Below are positions 11,279-21,961 of a DNA stretch of 64,000 nucleotides, one piece after another. Both the position numbers and the translations under genes were made by a program. The DNA is from Littorina saxatilis. Its lineage: Eukaryota > Mollusca > Gastropoda > Littorinimorpha > Littorinidae. Numbering within the stretch: the stretch's first letter is position 1; each line of letters starts with the position of its first letter. The stretch covers positions 22,061,029-22,125,028 of the forward strand of contig NC_090251.1 in NCBI RefSeq assembly GCF_037325665.1. Direction: 5' to 3'. The notes beneath the pieces are model-generated. The model did not search any database. It had not been told where the DNA came from and was given only the letters and a program-made list of their open reading frames with translations.

Positions 11279-12776
11279 ATGAGCAGCCATGGAAATTGAC
11301 ACAACACACACGTACAATAACCAGCGACATTTATCATTATTCGCTTGGCATAGATTCAAAATATAGCCATCTCCTACCCTGAAAATGTAAGAAATACGTA
11401 TTTGTCTATTTTTTATGGAGAACAAGGTTTATTAAGTCTATGTATGTCTTAGTTTTTGGGTCAGTGATTTTGTTTCTCCACACACAAAAAAAGAAGGAAC
11501 AAAAGTAAGTCTTGAACTCATTTGTATAAGTGCTAGAGTGTGGAAGAAGGACGCAGACGCGGGAGACAACGAAGAGCTTGTCTGACAACGTGAAAGAATG
11601 GACACAGATGAGCTTCCCCGACTTCCTGTCGACGGCCCCCAACAGATCTGCCTCCAGGGTTTCTGCCTCTTCTGCCCTCCTCCTTAACGACTCACAGTCA
11701 GGGGACTGATGATGATGATGATTATTGCTATTTGTCCTTCAGCAGATGACCTCATTTCATGGACACAATTCCTTCTTGAAAAGTTTCCTGGTTTCAGCCC
11801 TTTTTCTACCAGCATTTATTTCATCATTTCTGACTATTTCTCCATTTTGGGCTTATTATTCAGAATGTTTTGTCCCTGGCTAAATGGTTTTGTCTTCATC
11901 ATATAAGCTTTAAAAATGAGATCTTTGAGTTCACATATTTATAATGTAAAATTGTTAATCAGATCTCTTAAAGCTTTTGTTTGGTCATGTGTACTTAATC
12001 AGAAATTATGTTTGGGGAATTAAAAAAAGACATTAAAGCTCCCAATAGTTGGCTTATAAAGACCAGATTGTTAACAAGTAGCATTTATAAATGGTGATAG
12101 CAATATAAATGCCAAAAAAATCTAGAAATATTCATGAAGCGTCATATGCTATTTAGAGGAACATAAAATAGGATCTACTGTCTTTATTATTTGACCGATC
12201 TAGATGTGGAACTTTTCAGCACGTGTGCAAGAATGTGTACGGGTAACGTCATCAAATCTAGTTTTTACGTCACATGTTTGCTAAGAGGTGGGAGGAAAAC
12301 AACGTATGATTTGGAACATGGGAGAAGAGTGAGTCAAGGGTGACACAATATCTACACGTACGCGTTCAGGTCTTTGCTACACGTTCGCTCATCTAGAACA
12401 CTGTAATACAACCCTACTGCACTTTGCTATTGCTTAGTTTATAATAACAGTTACATGTAACATATTGGTGTGATTTTTATTTGTGTGTCAGCTGAATAGT
12501 GCTTGATTTAAGGGTCTCATAAAGGAGACCTGGATATATTTTGACTTAAAACAATTTCACAATTCAGTATCTGGGTGCTTGGTTTTCCCCCAGATTCACA
12601 TATTCACTGCTGCAGTTGACTGTTAATACGCGAGCTTAAAACTGTATTGTCTTTGTGAAAAAAAGTAAAAGATTTAAAGCTCAGATTGTCAGTAGGAGAT
12701 AAATATTTGAAGTGCACACTATAATTGTTATTGCTCCAATCAGATTTGGGCGATTTTTTTTCTGGTCAAAGTTCAA
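11279..12776 (+). other. Harmonin 3' untranslated region and downstream DNA
   Basis: Follows the TAA at 11276-11278. A clear poly(A) site could not be fixed: several AT-rich stretches exist and none is decisive. No coding signal was seen in 11279-12776. The stretch at 12030-12300 has the look of an unnamed dispersed repeat but I could not match it within the window. Confidence 0.5.
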
Positions 12777-13256
12777 AGGCAGACTGAGAGAAAGGGTGGT
12801 TTTGTACCATGTAACAGCCTGGCAACTCCCAAGGCAGACTGAGAGAAAGGGTGGTTTTGTACCATGTAACAGCCTGGTAACTCCCAAGGCAGACTGAGAG
12901 AAAGGGTGGTTTTGTACCATGTAACAGCCTGGTAACTCCCAAGGCAGACTGAGAGAAAGGGTGGTTTTGTACCATGTAACAGCCTGGTAACTCCCAAGGC
13001 AGACTGAGAGAAAGGGTGGTTTTGTACCATGTAACAGCCTGGTAACTCCCAAGGCAGACTGAGAGAAAGGGTGGTTTTGTACCATGTAACAGCCTGGTAA
13101 CTCCCAAGGCAGACTGAGAGAAAGGGTGGTTTTGTACCATGTAACAGCCTGGTAACTCCCAAGGCAGACTGAGAGAAAGGGTGGTTTTGTACCATGTAAC
13201 AGCCTGGTAACTCCCAAGGCAGACTGAGAGAAAGGGTGGTTTTGTACCATGTAAAG
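12777..13256. repeat. 55-bp tandem array (9 copies)
   Basis: Copies begin with GGCAGACTGAGAGAAAGGGT and contain TTTTGTACCATGTAACAGCC. The spacing is exactly 55 bp from 12781 through 13221. Units are almost identical; the first has GGCAACTCCC where others have GGTAACTCCC. The part TACCATGTAA-AGCCTGG resembles the dispersed repeat at 60-130 and 15355-15420, from which it may derive. Open frames on the minus strand are repeat artefacts. Confidence 0.95.
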
Positions 13257-14069
13257 CCTTGACAGACCTGTGGCAGTGAACATGGCCATAGCAAGGACAG
13301 TATTTTTAAGTCACATATTTGTATGTTCAGTCACTGATTGGTGATACCTGTGTGCTAAAATGTGATAATGTATTAATGAGAACCACAATGCATTCATTAA
13401 ATGATGAAACGAAGCTTTCATATTTTGTGAAATGTCTTTCTTTTCTTTCTTTCTTTATTTGGTGTTTAACGTCAATGAAATGTTGTCCGAGGGATGCTGA
13501 TACACACAGTTTACACTCGCACTAGATTTTCAAGAAGTAAGCTTGTCTCTGTGACGTAGATTTCACATACGCATGCACGCACACACACAAAGCATTAATC
13601 ATTAATGAAGTATTTTCCCATTTACACATCAACTTCATTATTTCTTGTTCACATCAAACAAAACCATCGAAGAGATTATAGTCACTCTCAAGCGTCGCAC
13701 GAAGGATATGACATTTTCACCAACAATGGCACAAGGTAGAGAATCACAAAATTGCACACGTCAAAAATTGTGCATGTAAACGATAAAAGCCAGCACAGTT
13801 TTCTCTTATGATCTCGCTTTTTTCCCTCAGACGGATGAATATATAAGCGAGTCATCAAGAAACTAGTTTTCCTTGTCAAAAGTTCATGAGCATTCAAGAC
13901 ATTATACAGTCCCTGAATGAAAAAAGATGTCAACTCTTCTGATTTCTCTGTCTCATTAGTAACAATCGAACGTTTTGTACAGCAAAATTAAATCTGTGTC
14001 AAATCTGAAGTCGGCAAATCTTTACCAAAAAGCGAAATCAGGTTATGCTTAAACATGTTTCTCAACCTT
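13257..14069. other. Intergenic DNA with a SINE-like tail fragment
   Basis: Positions 13437-13478 hold only the tail (TTTATTTGGTGTTTAACGTC) of the SINE-like family described at 14070-14440. The remainder shows no gene or recognisable element. Confidence 0.5.
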
Positions 14070-14440
14070 TCTTTACTTCTTTCTTTATTTGGTGTTTAAC
14101 GTGGTTGAAAACCACGAAGGTTATATCGCGACGGGGAAAGGGGGGGAGATGGGATAGAGCCACTTGTTAATTGTTTCTTGTTCACAAAAGCACTAATCAA
14201 AAATTTGCTCCAGGGGCTAATGCAACGTAGTACAATATACCTTACTGGGAGAATGCAAGTTTCCAGTACAAAGGACTTAACATTTCTTACATACTGCTTG
14301 ACTAAAATCTTTACAAACATTGACTATATTCTATACAAAAAACACTTAAGGGTAAAAAAACAAAACAAATCCGTTAGTCGCCTCTTACGACATGCTGGGG
14401 AGCATCGGGTAAATTCTTCCCCCTAACCCGCGGGGGGTCA
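14070..14440 (-). mobile_element. SINE-like retroposon, AAATAAAGAAAGAA tail
   Basis: Read on the minus strand it starts ACCCCCCGCGGGTTAGGGGG, contains a conserved CGTAAGAGGCGACTAACGG block, and ends GTTAAACACCAAATAAAG plus GAAA repeats. The same unit occurs at 14805-15172, 42116-42457, 45343-45735 and 46035-46408. No tRNA A/B boxes were seen, so the promoter class of this family is unknown to me. Confidence 0.75.
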
Positions 14441-14792
14441 TAAAATAATTCTCCAACATCTATATACAGTGAGAACGTGAAAGCCCTGAATTAGTATGGG
14501 AAGACAAAAGGTACCAAATGTTAATAATTCAGGTTAAAAGATAATGCATATTGAAATGAACTTATGCTAAAGCATGCATAATAAAGTGTCCCTTCTTCCT
14601 TTGACTTAAACGTACGGGAGATACATAAACATAGTGAGAAATATGCATCTCTTGTTTGAAATCATTGTTTCCATCATCAAAATGCTGTAAATGTAGTATT
14701 GATAGGTATTGGAACATTTTCATTATGATCGCAATATTATGCTCCGTAATCTTCATTTGTAAGGCACACTCCTTCTAAAAACAGTTCGGCTC
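14441..14792. other. Spacer between two opposed SINE-like copies
   Basis: No gene or repeat recognised. The region lies between oppositely oriented copies of the same retroposon, which could form a large hairpin. Confidence 0.5.
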
Positions 14793-14804
14793 ACCATCTC
14801 ACAT

Positions 14805-15172
14805 ACCCCCCGCGGGTTAGGGGGAAGAATTTACCCGATGCTCCCCAGCCTGTCGTAAGAGGCGACTAACGGATTCTGTTTCTCCTTTTACCCTTGTTAA
14901 GTGTTTCTTGTATAGAATATAGTCAATTTTTGTAAAGATTTTACTCAAGCGGTATATTTGTAAGAAATGTTAAGTCCTTTGTACTGGAAACTTGCATTCT
15001 CCCAGTAAGGTAATATATTGTACTACGTTGCAAGCCCCTGGAGCAATTTTTTGATCAGTGCTTTTGTGAACAAGAAACAATTGACTTGTGGCTCTATCCC
15101 ATCTCCCCCCTTTCCCCGTCGCGATATAACCTTCGTGGTTGAAAACGACGTTAAACACCAAATAAAGAAAGA
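14805..15172 (+). mobile_element. SINE-like retroposon with target-site duplication
   Basis: A full copy in plus orientation, flanked by ACCATCTCACAT (14793-14804) and ACCATCTGACAT (15173-15184), a 12-bp duplication with one mismatch. This is direct evidence that the family moves by target-primed retroposition. The tail is AAATAAAGAAAGA. Confidence 0.85.
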
Positions 15173-15425
15173 ACCATCTGACATGTGGCCAGGCTTTACA
15201 CGGGATAAGACCGTCCCTCCACTTGGTCACATACCAACAATCAACACACTGACTGCTTGCTGTGGTGAGTTAAAAGTTTGTATAAATCCATTTACAAAAG
15301 TATATATTCATACAGAAAATACCCACTGTGCACAAAAAGCACACAGTTTGTTCATTTTTGGTATGTGACCAAGTGGAGGGTTTGTAATTGTGAACCCATG
15401 TAAAAGCCTGGCCAGATGGGGAACC
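15173..15425. repeat. Two fragments of the GGTATGTGAC/AGCCTGGCCA dispersed repeat
   Basis: 15173-15245 (inverted) and 15355-15420 (direct) share TGGTATGTGACC, AAGTGGAGGG and AAAGCCTGGCCA with positions 60-130. The SINE-like copy at 14805-15172 inserted at the edge of the first fragment. Confidence 0.6.
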
Positions 15426-15936
15426 TAACTGTTTCCACGGGAAGGAGTGTGCCAGTTCAACCATGCCCAGAGAATAAAACATGTACATGTGTACACACCA
15501 CTGGAGACAGCTGCAAAATCTTTGTCACAGACAATAATTAATAGGCTGAGCAAATTTCAAAGAGCAAAAGCTGGCATATTCAACATGCAGTATATAGTAC
15601 TATTCAAAATCACTAAAACATTTCACTGTTGTATCTTGACATTAAAGATCTAAACCGCCAGCAATTAAGTTCTAGCACTGCCAGCAAATGTAAACAACTT
15701 TGGGGTGAATATTCTCAACCATCCTGACTCCCAACACATTTATTTTTTTGTTAAACTTATAATAAAACTTTTTTTTTTAAATAAACATGATTTTTTCTGA
15801 AGAGTATGCCTACATTGTATATTCAAAAAGAAAGAAAACAGAATGGATAAAAAACACAAAAACAATCACAACCAATAAAAAGCCAAAACATTGAATACAA
15901 GGTGACCAGATGAACTACATCCAATAACTAAAACTG
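15426..15936. other. Intergenic DNA, nothing recognised
   Basis: AT-rich sequence with short homopolymers; no repeat match within the window and no coding signal. Confidence 0.6.
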
Positions 15937-15946
15937 CTTCTCCTGT

Positions 15947-16239
15947 TTGCTTAACGCCCAGCCGACCACGAAGAGCCATATCAGGGCGGTGCTGCTTTGA
16001 CATATAACGTGCTCCACACACAAGACAGAAGTCGCAGCACAGGCTTCATGTCTCACCCAGTCACATTATTCTGACACCGGACCAACCAGTCCTATCACTA
16101 ACCCCATAATGCCAGACGCCAGGCGGAGCAGCCACTAGATTTCCAATTTTAAAGTCTTAGGTATGACCCGGCCGGGGTTCGAACCCACGACCTCCCGATC
16201 ACGGGGCGGACGCCTTACCACTAGGCCAACCGTGCCGGT
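15947..16239 (-). mobile_element. tRNA-derived SINE (family with GGGCGTTAAGCAAACA tail)
   Basis: On the minus strand the head carries an A box TGGCCTAGTGG (16218-16228) and a B box GGTTCGAACCC (about 16174-16185) with tRNA spacing. The body contains TGGCGTCTGGCATTATGGGG and the 3' end reads GGCTGGGCGTTAAGCAAACA. A second, 5'-truncated copy lies at 57468-57690. The polymerase III boxes mark this as a SINE and not a tRNA gene, since no tRNA fold continues after the B box. Confidence 0.9.
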
Positions 16240-16616
16240 CTTCTTCTTCTGCGTTCGTGGGCTGAAACTCCCACGTACACTCGTGTTTTTTGCACAAGTG
16301 GAATTTTACGTGTACGACCGTTTTTTACCCCGCCATTTAGGCAGCCATACGCCGTTTTCGGAGGAAGCATGCTGGGTATTTTCGTGTTTCTATAACCCAC
16401 CGAACTCTGACATGGATAACAGGATCCTTGTCGTGCGCACTTGGTCTTGTGTTTGCGTGTATACACACGGGGGTGTTCGGACACCGAGGAGAGTCTGCAC
16501 ACAAAGCCGTTGACTCTGAGAAATAAATCTCTCGCCGAACGTGGGGACGAACTCACGCTGACAGTGGCCAACTGGATACAAATCCAGCGCGCTACCGACT
16601 GAGAACCGTGCCGGTT
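16240..16616 (-). mobile_element. Second tRNA-derived SINE, fused to the first
   Basis: On the minus strand it starts GGCACGGTTCTCAGTCGGTA and has a diverged B box near 16543-16553 (GAGTTCGTCCC). It ends CCCACGAACGCAGAAGAAGA with a short GAA tail that joins directly to the head of the SINE at 15947-16239. The pair is flanked by CTTCTCCTGT at 15937-15946 and again at 16617-16626, with no duplication at the internal junction. Confidence 0.8.
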
Positions 16617-16626
16617 CTTCTCCTGT

Positions 16627-17861
16627 GTGACTTTACAAAGTTAAAGACAGTAACCATCAATCTTGTTACAATCTTCTGAGAAGTTTTAGAGGAAGACGTG
16701 TGTGTACTGTATCAAACAATAAAACAACAATGTGTAAGAAACCTGCAGAGAAAACAAAACAAAAACCGAACAACAATAAAATCAGACAGAAATTAAACAT
16801 TTCTGATACACTCTCAGGCATGGCCTTTCACAAGGTAGAAGAAAAATCAACTATATAAACTCTGAGCGTAAAAATCTACTCTTTTGATACACAATAATTT
16901 TGTTCAGCATAAAAATCTGCCCCAGTAGAATGATTCATGAATATGAAGCCTTGAACTTTAACCTGGAAAATAACTGTGAAAAATGTCTCATTTCAAAATT
17001 CTATAGTTGCAATAATGTAATTAGTCACAAAACAAATATTTCAGTAAGGCATCATGCTGGTGGATTCTTCACATAAGAAAACAGCCCAAAATGTGTCAAT
17101 CCCAAACAAAGAGCTCAAGATGCATGACCTCTTTTATGTGCAAAATTTCATGATTAGTAAACGAACAACCGTGATCACACCGATTTCTATTGCAAAAGAC
17201 AATAACATGAGATGCCTGCAGACAATTGACATATTAACGCTCCTATGTACCCGGCCCTTACACCAAAAGAGAATTGTGTGAAAAGTATGTTTTAAAATCT
17301 GACATTCACTGCTGCACATCGCCTTTAAAGTATTCTCAAAAACAATCAATTGCCACCTTATTTTCCCTTGTAAATGCAATTTTGTTCATATATATTTTCT
17401 CGCACGATGGACTTGTATTTATAGGCAGACAAGCAGTATTAGCACCAACAATTGTGGACATTCTGTTGCCAATATGAGTCAGCCCCGCAAGAGGTTGGTC
17501 AACACACTGAAAGAATCTCAAACTGTACACTCTTCTTGCAGCATGTGACACCATCCACCGGGCTAAATCGGGAGATTGCCCAGTAATCCCAGCTCAGCAT
17601 GCCTGTTAGGAGCGCTACATAAATTAAGATCTTGGTTTTGAAATGCCTTCAACATCACATACATAATTATTCCTGTTTAACGAAAAATGTCAGGCCCAGA
17701 CAAAAACAGAATGGAACATATTCTCAACAATTTCATGTTCACAGCCATTGATGAACAACAGGAAAAGCATCACAATTAGAGGTAATTAAAATGATAATTA
17801 AAAGAAGAAGAAAAAAAATGAAAAAAATAACAACAGCAACATTTTTAACAAGAAGGGCAAA
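16627..17861. other. Intergenic AT-rich DNA
   Basis: No exon, RNA gene or repeat could be supported. Positions 17780-17850 are A-rich. Confidence 0.55.
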
Positions 17862-18660
17862 GCCCATACGACTCACATGCTTGACCTCGACCTTTAGGGT
17901 AACTAAACCTAGCAATGACATCATACACTAAGAACTGCTTTACACATTTTTCCTACCAAAATACATGTGACCTTGACCCAAGGTCAAGGTCATCCAAGGT
18001 CATGCAACACAAAGCTGTTAATTCAAGACATAGGAAGTACAATGGTGCTTATTGGCTCTTTCTACCATGAGATATGGTCACTTTCAGTGGTTCACTACCT
18101 TATTTTGGTCACATTTCATAAGGGTCAAAGTGACCTTGACCTTGATCATATGTGACCAAATGTGTCTCATGATGAAAGCATAACATGTGCCCCACATAAT
18201 TTTTAAGTTTGAAACAGTTATCTTCCATAGTTCAGGGTCAAGGTCACTTCAAAATATGTATACAATCCAACTTTGAAGAGCTCCTGTGACCTTGACCTTG
18301 AAGCAAGGTAAACCAAACTGGTATCAAAAGATGGGGCTTACTTTGCCCTATATATCATATGTAGGTGAGGTATTCAATCTCAAAAACTTCAGAGAAAATG
18401 GGAAAAATGTGAAAAATAGCTGTTTTTTAGGCAACATTTATGGCCCCTGCGACCTTGACCTTAAAGCAAGGTCAAGATGCTATGTATGTTTTTTGGGGCC
18501 TTGTCATCATACACCATCTTGCCAAATTTGGTACTGATAGACTGAATAGTGTCCAAGAAATATCCAACGTTAAAGTTTTCCGGACGTCCGGACGTCCGGA
18601 CGGACGGACGACTCGGGTGAGTACATAGACTCACTTTTGCTTCGCATGTGAGTCAAAAAT
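17862..18660. mobile_element. Dispersed repeat rich in TGACCTTGACC / AAGGTCA motifs
   Basis: The left end contains CGACTCACATGC and the right end GCATGTGAGTCAAAAA, giving an inverted GACTCACATGC pair. Inside, TGACCTTGACC or its complement recurs at about 17970-18003, 18130, 18236, 18288 and 18450. A GGACGTCCGGACGTCCGGAC run at 18577-18610 is strongly palindromic. I recognise this class from molluscan genomes. No coding capacity. Confidence 0.65.
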
Positions 18661-19559
18661 TGCAAACGTCATCCAAGGTAAATCACAGAATTCAAGTTCA
18701 CCATGTTGCCTTTCTTTAAAAATCGAAAATTTCAAGAGTAAATTTTCATTTGATAAATATACTTACCCAAATCTCATAAATAGCAATTTACTTCAGTTGA
18801 GTGCCAAAACGTTGAACACGCTTCCCTGGTTACACAAAGGGAAGCTACTCCCCCCCAAAAAATCACGTAACCATGGTCACCAGACCACGTGATCTATGAG
18901 GGTAAGCTCCCCTTGAAGCCATGTGACACGCGGCCACCATATTGCTCTCACTTCTTGACAAGCCTGAGCAAGCTTATAGCGGGGTAGGTGGGAGGGTATT
19001 TGGTATGAGATTTGGGTAAGTATATTTATCAATTAAAATTTACTCTTGAAATTTTCGATTAAATTACATATTACTTACTCCAAATCTCATAAATAGCAGA
19101 ATGCTACTCATGGAGGTGGGATTACTCACCCTAGGATCTAGGAAGAGCTTGCCCGGCAACTACCACTGCTTGTAGAACGCTGCAACCGTCAGGACGGGAA
19201 CCAGCCACGTCTCTCAGGTAGAAGTTCAGAAAGATGTCGTCTGACTTCCAGTATGCAGCTCCAAGGACCTCGGAGAGCCGTCTGGACTTCAGGACGGCAA
19301 GTGAAGAGGCCCATGCATGAGTTTTGCTGTCTTCGGTGGAGCGGTAGCATCAACTGCTGAGACCACTCCCTCCGGAAAATATCTCGAAGTCACCTCCGCT
19401 GCCAAAGCTATGGAAAGGTGAAACTTCGCGGGTAACCGGAAACTTTCTTCATCCGGAACGGAAGTAGTACTTCCGTAAACCGAAGAAGCATCCTGCGCTA
19501 CGGCGCAGTCTTCCGGTATGAAACCACGTCCAGTACGGCAAGCGTCACTGTCAACGGTA

Positions 19560-20755
19560 ACCGGAAACAAGTCGCGTAAGGCGAAAATACAACATTTAGT
19601 CAAGTAGCTGTCGAACTCACAGAATGAAACTGAACGCAATGCAACGCAGCAAGACAGTATACTCGTAGCATCGTCAGTCCACCGCTCATGGCAAAGGCAG
19701 TGAAATTGACAAGAAGAGCGGGGTAGTAGTTGCGCTGACAAGGATAGCACGCTTTTCTGTACCTCTCTTCGTTTTAACTTTCTGAGCGTGTTTTCAATCC
19801 AAACATATCATATCTATATGTTTTTGGAATCAGGAACCGACACAGGGCCGGACCAAATGAGTTGTAAGGGGGGGGGTTCCTCTTTTTTGGGGGGGGCAAA
19901 TCAGCGAAGTGGCAAAGCCACAAGCGCGCGCCTGCAAAGCAGGCGCGCGAACTAGGGGGGTCCGGGGGCATGCTCCCCCGGAAAATGTTTGAAAAACGGC
20001 CTAAAATCTGTGCAATCTGGTGCATTCTGGGCCTTGTTTTGAGGGTTAAGAGCAGCATTGTTTTGGTGCTAAAACTAGTAAAAGTCAAAGCAAGGTACAT
20101 GCTTTTTCCAGGGGTGGGGTTCCGGAACCCCTGGAACCCCCCCCCCCCCCCGGGTCCGGCCCTGCGACAAGGAATAAGATGAAAGTGTTTTTAAATTGAT
20201 TTCGAAAATTTAATTTTGATCATAATTTTTATATATTTAATTTTCAGAGCTTGTTTTTAATCCAAATATAACATATTTATATGTTTTTGGAATCAGCAAA
20301 TGATGGAGAATAAGATGAACGTAAATTTGGATAGTTTTATAAAAAAAATTTTTTTTTACAATTTTCAGATTTTTAATGACCAAAGTCATCAATTAAATTT
20401 TAAGCCACCAAGCTGAAATGCAATACCGAAGTCCGGGCTTCGTCGAACATTACTTGACCAAAATTTCAACCAATTTGGTTAAAAAATGAGGGCGTGACAG
20501 TGCCGCCTCAACTTTCACGAAAAGCCGGATATGACGTCATCAAAGACATTTATCAAAAAAATGAAAAAAACGTATGGGGATATCATACCCAGGAACTCTC
20601 ATGTCAAATTTCATAAAGATCGCTCTACACGCACGCACGCACACACACACACACACACATACACACACACACACACATACATACACCACGACCCTCGTCT
20701 CGATTCCCCCCTCTATGTTAAAACATTTAGTCAAAACTTGACTAAATGTAAAAAG
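19560..20755. mobile_element. ACATTTAGTCAAG-ended repeat inserted in DIRS copy A
   Basis: Ends carry ACATTTAGTCAAGTAG (left) and the near-palindrome TAGTCAAAACTTGACTAAAT (right). An internal segment TATATGTTTTTGGAATCAG is present twice (19818-19836 and 20278-20297), showing an internal duplication. An (AC)n tract occupies 20638-20690. Noncoding. I recognise the sequence style as an abundant gastropod repeat but cannot name a superfamily. It is interrupted by a 322-bp MITE. Confidence 0.65.
19843..20164. mobile_element. CAGGGCCGGACC-ended MITE with 5-bp target duplication
   Basis: Perfect 12-bp inverted ends CAGGGCCGGACC / GGTCCGGCCCTG, flanked by CGACA on both sides (19838-19842 and 20165-20169). 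CAG-start ends suit hAT-like elements, and a 5-bp duplication would suit the hAT5 group. The interior shares a GGGGGCATGC-CCCCCG block and GTGCAATCTGGTG with the element at 40817-41355. Confidence 0.75.
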
Positions 20756-20866
20756 TGAGGGCGTCCACCGGAAGTGTAAGCCTCTCCTGACATCTGGTCA
20801 ATGTCGTCTTCGTGTCCCGCAAGCGGAAGTGCAGATGCCTGCGCAACCGAAGAAACGTGAGGAAGT

Positions 20867-21490
20867 TCACGATCTCGACACACTCCCTGTGGGATGGCAC
20901 AAGTAATGCCCTCGAGACGGAAGGAAGTTCCCGCAGTTGGACGCACTTGAGTCACGTTCGCCACCCACTGCCGCGGAACGGCAGCTGGCTACTTGTGCTC
21001 GACCAGTCATACCTTGTCGGTTAAGGAAACCGGAAGACAGGTCCTTGCATGGAACCATCAACTCGTCAAGACCGGAAGTCGGAGAGCCATCGAGAACGTC
21101 GGCCGACGTAACAGTGGCAGACGGCAGACGCAAACTAGACAACGACTCAACACCAACAACCCTAGAGGGAAGTTTGGAAGAAAGGAGACTGGCAGCTCTC
21201 CGTTCCTCCACAAAAATGTCTTTCAACTGATCCGCAAAAGTCTGAAAAATGTCTAACATCTGTTCTTTGTCTAAAGGAGCGTTGCTAGCGGAAATTCTGT
21301 TAAGTTCAGGAGGTGGCGAAACCGCTGGTGAAACAGTAGGCGGATCAATAACTACACTAAATGTAGCCGAAGTGGCTGGGTCAACAACCTGCACAGTAGG
21401 CTTAGATTTAGGTTTCTTCGCCGACCGCTTAGAAGGTGTATCAGTCTCCACGTGCGTGGAGCTACGCTTCTTTGCGTCTTTATCAGACAT
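20867..21490 (-). pseudogene. Gag-like remnant of DIRS copy A
   Basis: The reading starts MSDKDAKKRSST and is rich in Lys, Ser and Pro, matching the start of the gag-like region of copy C (MSDSDKRRGKSD). The second part of the same region, on the far side of the nested insertion, keeps the block AAEVTSRYFPEGVV, which is also present in copy C. Fossil. Confidence 0.7.
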
Positions 21491-21961
21491 GTTGACTACC
21501 GGAAAAGTTCTAGAAATACAAGTTCTAAAACCGAAAATTCCCTAGCCAAAAACGAAAGCAGGAAAGATCTCACCCGTGACTAAGGACGATGAGAAAACCA
21601 GGGAAAAATTCAGCCACCAAAGCTGAAAAGGGCAACAAAAGCCCGGAGCGTGAGTCCAAGTACGTCTGAGCAGCTCAGGCGTTGGAAGAGAAGTGAGAGC
21701 AATATGGCGGCCGCGTGTCACGTGGCTTCAAGGGGAGCTTACCCTCATAGATCACGTGGTCTGGTGACCATGGTTACATGATTTTTTGGGGGGAGTAGCT
21801 TCCCTTTGTGTAACCAGGGAAGCGTGTTCAACGTTTTGGCACTCAACTGAAGTAAATTGCTATTTATGAGATTTGGAGTAAGTAATATGTAATTTAATGA
21901 GGCTACAAGCACAACATACATTAAAATATAAAAAGAAAAAAAAACATCAGAAAAAAACACT

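Larger units (their letters stand above)
18721..21898 (-). mobile_element. DIRS-like tyrosine-recombinase retroelement, copy A (internally deleted fossil)
   Basis: The ends are inverted: left TTGATAAATATACTTACCC and ATAGCAATTTACTTCAGTTG, right CAACTGAAGTAAATTGCTAT. Positions 19000-19085 form an internal complementary region made of the complements of both ends, joined at a shared ATT. Both outer ends carry AAT (18721-18723 and 21896-21898). This arrangement defines DIRS-type elements. Only gag-like coding remains (about 19289-19555 and 20867-21490, minus strand); reverse transcriptase and recombinase regions are absent, so it is a non-autonomous, decayed copy. It carries a later nested insertion (19560-20755). 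It lies 63 bp beyond the DRAM2-like stop codon, in the same orientation. Confidence 0.85.

Noticed and set aside
12681-13294. Minus-strand frames of up to 202 codons
   Set aside because: All three frames are open because of the 55-bp tandem repeat; no splice or domain support.
16143-16239. Possible tRNA gene from good A and B boxes
   Set aside because: The sequence does not continue as a tRNA after the B box but as SINE body, with a second copy of the body at 57468-57690.
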